DNA of 64,000 bases. Origin: Bacillota bacterium (lineage in GTDB: Bacteria; Bacillota; Clostridia; Monoglobales; Firm-18). A program made the position numbers and the translations under genes. The notes under the pieces are model-generated. The model did not search any database and had not been told where the DNA came from. It saw only the letters and a list, made by a program, of their open reading frames with translations. Location: NCBI GenBank assembly GCA_022706765.1, contig JAKJBX010000005.1, positions 1 to 64,000 on the forward strand, read 5' to 3'. Each line of letters opens with the position of its first letter. The first letter of the stretch is position 1. Shown here one piece after another: positions 35,501 through 44,733 of this stretch.

Positions 35501-36743
35501 TTACTCAACAACAAGCGTCTGTTCGACGGAAGGCGCGGTATAGGGCTTGATGTCGTCAAGGCTGTTCCAAACGAACGCTTTCGCATCATAGCTGCCCGCA
35601 TCCAAAGCGCTCACGTCGACCGTTACGGTAGTGGTTGCTTTTGACGGCGGGAAGCTCTTCCGGTTGTTGGCATTCCAGCTAAGAGGCACCGGTCTCCCGT
35701 CAATAGCCTCGCTGCCGGTATCCAACGCCACAAGAGCGCCATCAGCGTCATAGACAGCCAGGAGCAACAGAGGCGTTTCCGACGCAAGCGCCGCGTCAAA
35801 GCTTTCGTTGTAGACGTCGATCGAAGCCGTGAAAGTCTTTGCCGAGTCGTCTTTGACCAAGAGCGGTTTTTCTTCCGGTCTGTTTGTGGTGACAAAATAT
35901 TCCACCAAAGCGACGCCGGGGGTCGCACAATAGAACCGGTCGCGCACCGTTTTGACGTTATCAATATCAATAATAGAGATATCAGTAGATGTCGCCATCC
36001 ATTTCAAGGTACCGACATGCGAACGCGGAAGCCCCGCGGGCGTATATGCAGTAGACCCCGGATGTATCCGCAAGGGCGAATTGATGTTCGCGCCGCCCGT
36101 TATAGCCGTGCTTTCGCCACGGGGGTAAATCGAAAACTGATGCGCTCTTTTGGAATTGTTGATGTCGCCTTTGATGGTGTACCATGTGCCAGGCACTAAA
36201 CCACCTACCACCCGGGTAGCGGTCGCGTAGTTTCTGTCAATGGCACGCATCTCCAGTTTTGTGGCGTCATTCACATCGGCTACGAAAGTATATTCCACCG
36301 TAGACCAGTGCTCAGTGAGGAAGTTTGTATTCGGACCTATCCACCATCCCGTTCCATCGTCAGGACCCGCCGAATCGTACAGCTCGAACTTCACATTTTG
36401 AGCAGCCGCTACGGTCGGGATACTGAAATCGAATTCATAATGCATCACGCCGAACAGTATACCCGGATACCGTTGGGCAACGGGAGTGGCCGCCACTGGC
36501 ACGGGTGAGCCTTAAAAACCAATTATCCGTCGTGCCTTCCTGAGTGGGCGTAATCGTACCGCTGATGGTTTTTATCGCATGGTTGCTTCCAGTTCCGGCA
36601 CTTCCGCTTTGAAATGGGGCGTCAGCCATGGCATACGGCGTGATGATGTTAAAATCATTCGCGGCAGCAAACGCGCTCATGCCTGACAGGAGCATTGACA
36701 TGACCAGTAAAAATACCACTCCGGAAAAAATACGTTTTTTCAT
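35501..36743 (-). pseudogene. Secreted jellyroll protein, copy B, frameshifted
   Basis: The 5' part (36743 down to about 36500) encodes the signal peptide and first ~80 residues, ending in frame 1 at LTRASGG. The homology resumes at TPVAQRYPGILFG in another frame and continues intact to the stop at 35501. Compared with copy C, 38 bases are missing at about 36503-36509 (the ARFYLASTELFP region), which shifts the frame by two. Promoter block, ribosome site AGGAGG and terminator are all preserved, so inactivation looks recent. A sequencing or assembly error at the short GC-rich site cannot be excluded. Confidence 0.82.
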
Positions 36744-36990
36744 TGTTTTTTCCTCCTAAAAATAATTTTAATGTTGTAAGACGAGCTTAACGCATGACGG
36801 CAATCAGCGGAATTTTCCCGCCATGCGATAAAAAAATTCCGCATACGTATCGCATATGTAAAAGTTTTGCTAAGCGGACATTCCCCACTCTCCATTTTAT
36901 TATAGCATATTTTCATAATAATGAAAGCCTTTTGGCAAAGATTTTTTAAAAAATTTCAACAAAATTTTAAGGCAATTTTCCACAAATTCA
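36744..36990 (-). repeat. Duplicated leader/promoter block (copy 2)
   Basis: The same leader as 35156-35410 with a few substitutions and one-base indels. It includes extended -10 TATGCTATAAT (36899-36904) and the GCGGAATTTT hairpin. It drives copy B. Confidence 0.8.
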
Positions 36991-37005
36991 ACAATCGGGC
37001 AATGG

Positions 37006-37221
37006 GCTGACGCAAGCCTTTGCCAAGGAATGAATGAACTTCCGTTTTGTTTTGCTGTGCTGTGCATATGCAGGGACATCCTCCTCCCCCGCTGCTTTCT
37101 GCTATGGGGGAGTCATAAACGCAACGCCGTTTCCCTTTGCCAGGGAATGAATTAATTGCCGTTTTGCTTGCCGTGCTGTGGCGCAGCAAGCAAAACGGAC
37201 AGGTCATCGACCTGTCCGTTG
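37006..37221 (-). repeat. Double core-hairpin element
   Basis: Two cores (37006-37038 and about 37118-37158) flank a 90-base stretch containing the hairpin CTCCCCC/GGGGGAG. The second core is followed by a hairpin with arms CCGTTTTGCTTGC/GCAAGCAAAACGG (37159-37198) and the terminator hairpin AACGGACAGGTC/GACCTGTCCGTT (37194-37220), again overlapping. It ends the transcript of copy C. Confidence 0.78.
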
Positions 37222-37250
37222 AAAAAGCTTATACTGTTTTAACCTGAATA

Positions 37251-38537
37251 TTACTCAACAACCAGCGTCTGTTCGACGGAAGGAACGGTATAGGGCTTGA
37301 TGTCGTTAAGGTTATTCCAAACGAACGCTTTCGCCTTATAGGTACCTTCGCCCAAATCGCTCGCGTCGACCGTTACGACAGTGGTTGCTTTTGACGGCGG
37401 GAAGCTCTTCCGGTTGTTGGCATTCCAGTTAGTAGGCACCGTTCTCCCGACAATAGCCTCGCTGCCGGTATCCAACGCCACAAGAGCGCCATCAGCGTCA
37501 TAGACAGCCAGGAGCAACAGGGGCGTTTCCAACGCAGTCGCCGCGTCAAAGCTTTCGTTGTAGACGTCGATCGAAGCCGTGAAGGTCTTTGCCGAGTCGT
37601 CTTTAACCAAGAGCGGTTTTTCTTCCGGTCTGTTTGTGGTGACAAAATAGTCCGCCAAAGCGACGCCGGGGGTTGCACAATAGAACCGGTCGCGCACCGT
37701 TTTGACGTTATCAATATCAATAATAGAGATACCAGTAGATGTCGCCATCCATTTCAAGGTACCGATATGCGCACGCGGTTCCTCTACGTAACCATATGAA
37801 GGCGTTGCTGTACGCATCCGCAAAGGCGAATTGATGTTCGCGCCGCCCGTTATAGCCGTACTTTCGCCACGGGGGTAAATCGAAAACTGATGCGCTCTTT
37901 TGGAATTGTTGATGTCACCTTTGAGGGTGTACCATGTGCCAGGCACTAAACCGCCTACCACCCGGGTAGCGGACGAGTTGTTTCTGTCAACGGCACGCAT
38001 CTCCAGTTTTGTGCCGTCATTCACATCGGCTACGAAAGTATATTCCACCGCAGACCAGTGGTCAGCAGCAGTGGTATTGTCCGGCGCCATCCACCATCCG
38101 TTAGTATCAGCACTTGGAGCACCTACCGAATCGTACAGCTCGAACTTCACATTTTGAGCAGCCGCTACGGTCGGGATACTGAAATCGAATTCATAATGCA
38201 TCACGCCGAACAGTATACCCGGATACCGTTGGGCAACGGGAGTGGCGGGGAAAAGCTCGGTAGAGGCTAAGTAGAAACGCGCGCCGCTACTGGCACGGGT
38301 GAGCCTTAAAAACCAATTATCCGTCGTGCCTTCCTGAGTGGGCGTAATCGTACCGCTGATGGTTTTTATCGCATGGTTGCTTCCAGTTCCGGCACTTCCG
38401 CTTTGAAATTCGGCGTCAGCCATGGCATACGGCGTGATGATGTTAAAATCATTCACGGCAGCAAACGCGCTCATGCCTGACAGGAGCATCATTAACGTAA
38501 CGGCAAGCGCCATTGGGACAAGAGTTCTTTTTTTCAT
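37251..38537 (-). CDS. Secreted jellyroll (lectin-like) protein, copy C
   Basis: 428 residues with the same layout as copy A: signal peptide (1-26, different in sequence, MKKRTLVPMALAV), jellyroll (about 30-270), C-terminal module with YKAKAFVWNNLNDIKPY. From residue ~27 onward it is very close to copy B, so B and C are the younger pair in the coding part, while the leaders of A and B match. This suggests recombination between copies. Start ATG at 38537 has AGGAGG 7 bases upstream. It has a different promoter from A and B. Confidence 0.75.
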   Translation of the reverse strand: MKKRTLVPMALAVTLMMLLSGMSAFAAVNDFNIITPYAMADAEFQSGSAGTGSNHAIKTISGTITPTQEGTTDNWFLRLTRASSGARFYLASTELFPATPVAQRYPGILFGVMHYEFDFSIPTVAAAQNVKFELYDSVGAPSADTNGWWMAPDNTTAADHWSAVEYTFVADVNDGTKLEMRAVDRNNSSATRVVGGLVPGTWYTLKGDINNSKRAHQFSIYPRGESTAITGGANINSPLRMRTATPSYGYVEEPRAHIGTLKWMATSTGISIIDIDNVKTVRDRFYCATPGVALADYFVTTNRPEEKPLLVKDDSAKTFTASIDVYNESFDAATALETPLLLLAVYDADGALVALDTGSEAIVGRTVPTNWNANNRKSFPPSKATTVVTVDASDLGEGTYKAKAFVWNNLNDIKPYTVPSVEQTLVVE

Positions 38538-38581
38538 TATTATACCTCCTAAAAAATTATAAGTCATATGCGTTATATCAT

Positions 38582-38600
38582 CAAGGGGCTGCGCCCCTTG
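38582..38600 (-). promoter_or_regulatory. Leader hairpin of copy C
   Basis: The perfect palindrome CAAGGGGC-TGC-GCCCCTTG lies in the 5' leader, about 45 bases before the start codon and 50 bases after the predicted transcription start. It may stabilise the mRNA or control access to the ribosome site. Confidence 0.55.
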
Positions 38601-38658
38601 CGTACAAAGTAAGACCGACCGACGGTTTTCACATAACATATAACTACCGAACGGACCT

Positions 38659-38687
38659 ATTATACAACAAATGCATGATTTTGTAAA
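38659..38687 (-). promoter_or_regulatory. Promoter of copy C
   Basis: Minus-strand TTTACA and TATAAT with a 17-base spacer; start near 38652, leader about 115 bases. Confidence 0.75.
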
Positions 38688-39069
38688 TAGATTTTTTCTA
38701 AACGTATGTACAAAGGATTACAAGACACCGCTTATTCCAATCTGCGCCAAATAACTGCTTGTCACATTTTCAGCCATTATTGCCATGCCGTTGTAACAAT
38801 TATCAAGTTTATGATTGTGTACTATTCTATTATAACACCATTTTTGTATTTTGGAAGTCTTTTTACAAACTTTGTGCGAAAAAAATCAACAAATATTTAT
38901 AAGCGTTTTACTGCAAAATCAACAAATCGAACCGGTTCGGCAGGCATCGGGGAACCCAGCTCCCCAATGCCTGACCGACGCCAAGCGGATACGGCAGAAG
39001 CCGCATCCGCAAAGCAACCGGGGAAAATGCAGCGAATAAAGCATACTTCTTCAATTGCCGTAACAATTG
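38688..39069. other. Intergenic region with two terminator-like hairpins
   Basis: No gene seen. CAGGCAT-CGGGGA pairs with TCCCC-ATGCCTG (38941-38973), and GCGGATACGG pairs with CCGCATCCGC (38985-39010). Both lie just past the stop of lyase paralog 4, so they likely terminate it. AAAATCAACAAAT is repeated twice near 38880-38930. The rest is AT-rich and featureless. Confidence 0.55.
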
Positions 39070-41706
39070 TTATTCGTCAGATCCGCCTTCGGACAAGGTG
39101 ATGTCGGTCAGCATTGCAGGTCCCTCGCCCGGCGTGCCGATCGCCACGTAGTACTCACCCGCCTTCGTCATCGGAACGAAGAATTCAAAATTGCCTTCTG
39201 TATCGCTTTTCGTCTGGTTAATATAGACGATTTCGTTGTCCTCGTCCGTAACCGCAACGGATGTGAACGTATCTGCCGCGATCGCACCGAGTACTTTGAA
39301 CCCGCCGTCCTCGGGAATCGCATATATCTGATTGGATTTAAGGCTGTTCACACGCTTAGCCGGCAGCAGAGGTCGCATCTTGTTCATCTGATCCCACAGG
39401 AACAGCTTCGCATGTTCCCCGCCTTCAAGGGGCATTGTCAGCGTATCTCCGGAGGCGTTAGCCTTCGCCACGATGGTGTAGGATTTCACTATAACGTCTA
39501 ACAGTCTGCCGTCCTCGCCGTACCGTCCGAGTACTGCCAAAGCGGTTCTGTCCTCGCCTTCCGGCAGGGTGTTCAAAAACGACAGCCCGGCTACCGCCTC
39601 TTTACCTTTACGGGTGATAGAAAGCTGAGTGTCCGCATAAAATTTCGGGTCGTTTTCGGATGTGGCATAGACCGCATAGGTGACGCTGCCGGATTCTGTA
39701 AACGCACTGCCGCCGGTCGGGAAACTCCTAAACGGCGTCAGGTTGTCTTGTGTGGTCGAATCGGTATAATACCTTGCGGACGCACTGTACCGGGTGCCCG
39801 CACTGCTTGAGATAAAGGTCGCCTTTTCATAACCCGTCGGAACCTCTGGAATGGTTTCAACAGAACTTCTTGCCAGCCATGTGGCGATCCAATAATCCTT
39901 GCCGCTTTCAAGCTGATACGGTACTTTCAAAGACGCAGAGCGTATCCCGGGACCCGCCGTAAAGGACCCCGTTTCGCCCAGGAGCGCACCCGGCTTGCCG
40001 TTGTCGTCGCCGTACAGCGCCATGCGTATTCCGCCGCCCGATGTGCTCGAATCGGCAAAACGCACGTTCAGCCTTGTCACCAAAAAGCCGCTCGGTGCGG
40101 TAAACTTGAAGGCGTCCACGATATTGCCGAGCCTTTCGGTCGTCTCATCCGCTTCGATTTGTCCCATGACGAGCATCGGATCGGGAAGCGCTTCTTTGAT
40201 ATAATCCTCGCTCGCCAGCAGGCTGGGCGTCATCCCCGTCTTAAATGCACGGGCTTTTAAGGTCACCGTCCCGTTGATGGTGATCGGCACCTCATAGCGC
40301 GTCGAGCTTGTCGTAGGCTCGCTGCCGTCCAAGGTGTAATAGATGTCGGCGCCCTTCGTATAGCTTGTAATGGTCACATAGCGCGAGCCGAAGAACTTAC
40401 CGCCGTGCGGCGAATAGGAAGGCGCACGCACGATTTCTTGAGCCGGAACAGGTATATTGCCCTTGTTCAGTGTGGCGTGCCCGTCGCCCTTGTTGCCTAC
40501 GGGACGGTTTGAATTCAGCCAGCTCGCCATTGCAGTTTTAATCTCGGGCGTCAGCGTGTCGTAGTAATTGTTATACATAATCTCCACCGAGTTGGGCGAG
40601 GCCTGATATTGAATGTCGGTTTTGTTCCCCCAGTTGAAACGAGAGCCGCCGGGAACGGGTTCTTTCAGGAAATTCCATCTGTAATACTGCTCGAAAACCT
40701 CCCGCATATTGGTGTTTCTGCCATGTGCTACGGTATCGGTATAACGGGTGTCCTCATCGTAAAGGTCGACGCCGGCATAGCGCGCAGTCTCCTTCATCCC
40801 CGAGTGCGAGGTGAAAGCGAAGCCGTGGTAGTTGATGCCCATATAGGTGTCGCCCGATGTTCGCGTCGCTTCGTGCGGCAGGCAGGCATAATATTTACCG
40901 TCATTTCCCTGGTTTACCTGGAATTTAGGACGATTGTCAGAATCGCCCCATCCATCCTTAGTAAGCGGCGCAGGATAGTCAAATTGATCATAGAGAATTT
41001 TAATCAGCTCGTCGCGCAGGTCGAGGTCCTCAAACACTACCGAAGCCACCAACAGCGCATTGCCCGAGTGGTCGCCCCAGTTACCCCTGCCTCTGGGTCC
41101 GCGCAGTACCTGAAGCTGAAGCGGCATAACACGGGTGCGCCAAAAGTCCTCAAACGCCTTGCGGTCCTCCTGACTCCAGCCACTGTAATCGTGCAGGATG
41201 TCGGCAGCCTGAATCATGCCGATAAACGACGATCCGGTATGCAGCCCCGGGTTGCTCCCGTAAATGTACGTCGATTTATCCGACCATGCCTTCATGATGG
41301 AAATCGCCTTGTTGGCATACTGGACGGCTTTCTCACGGTCGATAGAATACAGCCATGCAAGCGCAAGCGTGTATGCGGCGCTACCGTTAGCGGTCATCAG
41401 ATTACGCGCAGGATTGAGGTCAGCACCGTCTCTTACCCGCATAGATATAGGAGGCTCGGGATTAAAGGTCAACTCCTTATTTGCCTCAGTGATCAGCGCA
41501 TTATACGCCGCTCTCTGCGGCTGGATGCTGTTGGCAATCCTGTCCTTGACGATTGCCAAATCCGCCTTATTGATGACCGTCATCGGATGCTCGATCGGCA
41601 CGCTTGTCGCACCGACTGTAAGTCCGCCCGCACTCACAAAAATCATTACCGCACAAACAAGAAGGGATATGCCACGGGCAACGGTCACACTTACTTTTTT
41701 ACGCAT
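39070..41706 (-). CDS. Secreted alginate-lyase-family protein, paralog 4
   Basis: 878 residues. Signal peptide (1-33, ending VGATS); lyase toroid (about 35-440) with GLHTGSSFIGMIQAADILHDYSGW and GRGNWGDHSGNALL; chitobiase-like sandwich (IYYTLDGSEPTT); RMALYGDDNGKPGALLG and DYWIATWLARS sandwich; AKLFLWDQMNKMRPL module; terminal Ig-like repeat. Start ATG at 41706 has GGAGG 4 bases upstream. The last ~100 residues are almost identical to paralog 5 at protein and DNA level while the toroid is more diverged, which suggests gene conversion. Probably read through from paralog 5. Confidence 0.78.
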   Translation of the reverse strand: MRKKVSVTVARGISLLVCAVMIFVSAGGLTVGATSVPIEHPMTVINKADLAIVKDRIANSIQPQRAAYNALITEANKELTFNPEPPISMRVRDGADLNPARNLMTANGSAAYTLALAWLYSIDREKAVQYANKAISIMKAWSDKSTYIYGSNPGLHTGSSFIGMIQAADILHDYSGWSQEDRKAFEDFWRTRVMPLQLQVLRGPRGRGNWGDHSGNALLVASVVFEDLDLRDELIKILYDQFDYPAPLTKDGWGDSDNRPKFQVNQGNDGKYYACLPHEATRTSGDTYMGINYHGFAFTSHSGMKETARYAGVDLYDEDTRYTDTVAHGRNTNMREVFEQYYRWNFLKEPVPGGSRFNWGNKTDIQYQASPNSVEIMYNNYYDTLTPEIKTAMASWLNSNRPVGNKGDGHATLNKGNIPVPAQEIVRAPSYSPHGGKFFGSRYVTITSYTKGADIYYTLDGSEPTTSSTRYEVPITINGTVTLKARAFKTGMTPSLLASEDYIKEALPDPMLVMGQIEADETTERLGNIVDAFKFTAPSGFLVTRLNVRFADSSTSGGGIRMALYGDDNGKPGALLGETGSFTAGPGIRSASLKVPYQLESGKDYWIATWLARSSVETIPEVPTGYEKATFISSSAGTRYSASARYYTDSTTQDNLTPFRSFPTGGSAFTESGSVTYAVYATSENDPKFYADTQLSITRKGKEAVAGLSFLNTLPEGEDRTALAVLGRYGEDGRLLDVIVKSYTIVAKANASGDTLTMPLEGGEHAKLFLWDQMNKMRPLLPAKRVNSLKSNQIYAIPEDGGFKVLGAIAADTFTSVAVTDEDNEIVYINQTKSDTEGNFEFFVPMTKAGEYYVAIGTPGEGPAMLTDITLSEGGSDE

Positions 41707-41852
41707 TTTCCTCCACTCCTTTATTAATTTATTAAAATAAAATATAAACAGCCATGCGCAAAACTCCACAAATGCAGTATCCATACAGTTTCAGGGGTAC
41801 GGCAAACGCCATACTCATACAAATCATACCTCTTCAATTGCCGCAGCCGTTA

Positions 41853-44432
41853 TTATTCTTCAGCTCCGCTTTCGGACAAGGTGATGTCGGTCAGCATTAC
41901 CGGTCCCGGGTTTGGCGTACCGATGCTCACATAGTATTCGCCCGGCGTTGTCATCGGGACGAAAAATTCAAAATTGCCTTCTGTATCGCTTTTCGTCTGG
42001 TTAATATAGACGATTTCGTTGTCCTCGTCCGTAACCGCAACGGATGTAAACGTATCTGCCGCGATCGCACCGAGTACTTTGAACCCGCCGTCTTCTTGAA
42101 CGGTATATATCTGATCGGATTTAAGGCTGTCGACACGCTTAGCCGGCAGCAGCGGCCGCAAATTACTTATCCGATCCCACAGCATCAGCTTTGCGTATTC
42201 CCCGCCTTCAAGGGGCATGGTCAACGTATCCCCCGAGGCATTAGCGCCCGCCACGACGGTATAGGATTTCAGGATAACGTCTAACAGCTTGCCGTCCTCA
42301 CTGTAACGTCCGAACACCGCCCAAACGCTCCTGTCGTCCCCTTCCGGCATCGTGTTCAAAAACGACAGTCCGGCTACCGCCGCTTTACGGCTGATGGAAA
42401 GCTGTGTGTCCACATAGAAGCCCGGCTCGGTTTCGGCTGTGGCATAGACTGCATAGGTGACAGTGCCGGACGCTGTAAACGCCGTGCCTGCCGGGAAGTT
42501 CATAAACGGCGTCAGGTTGTCTTGTGAGGTCGAATTCGTAAAGTACCTTGAAGATGCAGTGTACCGCTCGCCCGTGTTGCTGGCAATAAAGGTCGCCTTT
42601 TCAAGACCCGCCGGGGCTATTGCGGTCGCAAGCGGACTTGCCGCCATCCATGTGGCGATCCAATAGTCCTTGCCACCTTCGATCTGATACGGTACTTTCA
42701 AAGGCGCGGAGCGCATGCCTGGTCCTGCCAAAAAGGAACCCGTTTCGCCTAAGAGCGTGCCCGGTTTGCCGTCATTGTTGCTGTACAGCGCCATACGTAT
42801 TCCGCCGCCCGATTGGCTCGAATCGGCAAAACGTACGTTCAGCCTTGTCACTACAAAGTCGGAGGGCGCCGTGAATTTGAATGCATCCACGTTATTCCCG
42901 GTTCTTTCGGCTGTCGAATCCGCTTCGAGCTGTCCCATGACCAGCAGCGGATCAGGAAGCGCCTCCTTGACATAATCCTCGCTCGCCAGCAGGCTGGGCG
43001 TCATTCCCGTCTTAAACGCACGGGCTTTTAAGGTCGCCGTCCCGTTAACGGCGATCGGACCCTCATAGCGCACCGAGCTTGTCGTAGGCTCGCTGCCGTC
43101 CAAGGTGTAATAGATTTCCGCCTGATCCGTAAAACTCGTTATCGTAACGGAGCGTGTGCCGAAGAACTTGCCGCCATGCGGTGAATAGGACGGCACCGCA
43201 ACCTGGTTCCCTGCTACAGGCATATCCCCCTTGTTAAGCGTAGAATGATTGTCGCCCTTATTGCCGGCAGGTCGGTGGTTGTCTGTTTCAAGCCACACTT
43301 TGATATCCGGCAGGAGGTTCGGGTAATTGTTGACGGCAATCTCCAAGGTATTCTCAGAGCTCTGCCTGCGTACGCTGGTGAGATCAGACGACATAAATGT
43401 TAAAGGAATAAATGCGTCTTGGAAATTCCATTTGAAATACTGCTCCACGATCTTGTCAATCGTCGTGCCGTCATAATTGACCTTCTCCCAAAGGTTCAGA
43501 CCCGTATAACGCACAGCCTCCAACACCTGCGAGTGTGACGTGAAGGCGAAGGCGTGGTAGTTGACGCCCATGTATTCCGTACCGGTTTTGCGGAACACCT
43601 CACCCGCAAGCACGGGATACTGAACATCATTAAGGTTATAGGTTTTGTACTTCGGATGAGGTTCATTCGGAACCACGGTATTGTACGGCGGCGTATTGAT
43701 CGGATAGAACCTGCCCCATTGGAACCTGATGATCTCGTCGCGCAGGTCTATATCCTCAAACGCAATGGCCGCCGCCATTGCGGCATTCGACGCCGCATCG
43801 CCCCAGTTGTTATAGTGCATCGGTCCTCTTACCACTTGAAGGTGAAGCGGCAAAAGACGGGTGCGCCAAAAGTCCTCAAACGCCTTGCGGTCCGCCTGGC
43901 TCCACCCGCTGTACTCGTGCAGGATATCGGCAGCATAAATCATGCCGATAAACGACGAACCGGTATGCAGTCCCGGATTCCCCCCGTAAAAGTATGTCGA
44001 CTTATCCGACCAGGCTCTCATGATGGAGATCGCCTTGTCAGCATACTCGACGGCTTTATCACGGTCGGTAGAATACAACCAGGCAAGCGCAAGCGTGTAC
44101 GTAGCGCCGCCGTTATCGGTCATCAGACTACGCGCAGAGTTCAGGTTATCTCCGTCGCTCACCTGTAAGTGTATAGGCGGCACAGGTGTAAAGCTCAGCG
44201 CCTTATTTGCCTCAGATATCAGATAGTCATACGCCGCTTTCTGCGGCTGGATACTGTTGGCGATCCTGTCCTTGACAATTGCCAAATCCGCCTTATTGAT
44301 GACCGTCATCGGATGCTCAATCGGCACACTCGAAGCACTGACGGTAAGACCGCCGGCAATCGCGAGAATCATTACCGCACAAACAAGAAAGGGTATACCA
44401 CGGGCAACGGTCATGCTTGCTTTTTTACACAA
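41853..44432 (-). CDS. Secreted alginate-lyase-family protein, paralog 5
   Basis: 859 residues with the same architecture as paralog 4: GLHTGSSFIGMIYAADILHEYSGW, HYNNWGDAASNAAM, IYYTLDGSEPTT, RMALYSNNDGKPGTLLG, AKLMLWDRISNLRPL. In the toroid it resembles paralogs 1 and 2 more than 4 does (NWGDAA; YTGLNLW). Start is TTG at 44432, with AAAGGAG about 9 bases upstream. It has its own promoter, and an 8-base sequence shared with the solute-binding-protein promoter lies next to its -35. Confidence 0.78.
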   Translation of the reverse strand: MCKKASMTVARGIPFLVCAVMILAIAGGLTVSASSVPIEHPMTVINKADLAIVKDRIANSIQPQKAAYDYLISEANKALSFTPVPPIHLQVSDGDNLNSARSLMTDNGGATYTLALAWLYSTDRDKAVEYADKAISIMRAWSDKSTYFYGGNPGLHTGSSFIGMIYAADILHEYSGWSQADRKAFEDFWRTRLLPLHLQVVRGPMHYNNWGDAASNAAMAAAIAFEDIDLRDEIIRFQWGRFYPINTPPYNTVVPNEPHPKYKTYNLNDVQYPVLAGEVFRKTGTEYMGVNYHAFAFTSHSQVLEAVRYTGLNLWEKVNYDGTTIDKIVEQYFKWNFQDAFIPLTFMSSDLTSVRRQSSENTLEIAVNNYPNLLPDIKVWLETDNHRPAGNKGDNHSTLNKGDMPVAGNQVAVPSYSPHGGKFFGTRSVTITSFTDQAEIYYTLDGSEPTTSSVRYEGPIAVNGTATLKARAFKTGMTPSLLASEDYVKEALPDPLLVMGQLEADSTAERTGNNVDAFKFTAPSDFVVTRLNVRFADSSQSGGGIRMALYSNNDGKPGTLLGETGSFLAGPGMRSAPLKVPYQIEGGKDYWIATWMAASPLATAIAPAGLEKATFIASNTGERYTASSRYFTNSTSQDNLTPFMNFPAGTAFTASGTVTYAVYATAETEPGFYVDTQLSISRKAAVAGLSFLNTMPEGDDRSVWAVFGRYSEDGKLLDVILKSYTVVAGANASGDTLTMPLEGGEYAKLMLWDRISNLRPLLPAKRVDSLKSDQIYTVQEDGGFKVLGAIAADTFTSVAVTDEDNEIVYINQTKSDTEGNFEFFVPMTTPGEYYVSIGTPNPGPVMLTDITLSESGAEE

Positions 44433-44531
44433 TTTACGCCACTCCTTTGATATAATGTAATGCTTGTATAATCAAAACGCCATAAAAAAACCGATCGGCT
44501 TGCGACCCGTCTTTACAAGAACTCTATTACC

Positions 44532-44560
44532 AGCATAATATTTTCAACCGTATAAGTCAA
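44532..44560 (-). promoter_or_regulatory. Promoter of lyase paralog 5
   Basis: Minus-strand TTGACT and TATGCT with a 17-base spacer. GAAATGTA (44563-44570) lies immediately upstream of the -35 and matches one arm of the palindrome at the solute-binding-protein promoter. Leader about 95 bases. Confidence 0.7.
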
Positions 44561-44630
44561 TATACATTTCTTTTGATTTGTGGACAATATATTAAATTAA
44601 TGTAGACTTAACAACCCGACAGGATTTTGC

Positions 44631-44660
44631 ATATATAGGAAATTTTTGTTTCCTATGTAT
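44631..44660. repeat. ATAGGAAAT-type hairpin
   Basis: ATATATAGGAAAT pairs with GTTTCCTATGTAT around TTTT. The inner stem matches the hairpins of the dispersed element, but no TTTGCCAAGG core is present here. Confidence 0.55.
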
Positions 44661-44703
44661 AAAAAACAAATCATACCCGCCGCAACGGGTATGATTTGTT
44701 TTT
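44661..44703. terminator. Terminator of the solute-binding protein gene
   Basis: AAAAACAAATCATACCCG pairs with CGGGTATGATTTGTTTTT around a 6-base loop. T tracts follow on both strands. It lies about 30 bases past the stop at 44734. A strong intrinsic terminator. Confidence 0.85.
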
Positions 44704-44733
44704 ATTGCCGACACCCAAGCTTCGGGGTGCGAA

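Noticed and set aside
40609..41727. 372-codon plus-strand frame opposite lyase paralog 4
   Set aside because: Antisense shadow; Arg/His/Val-rich translation without homology to known folds.
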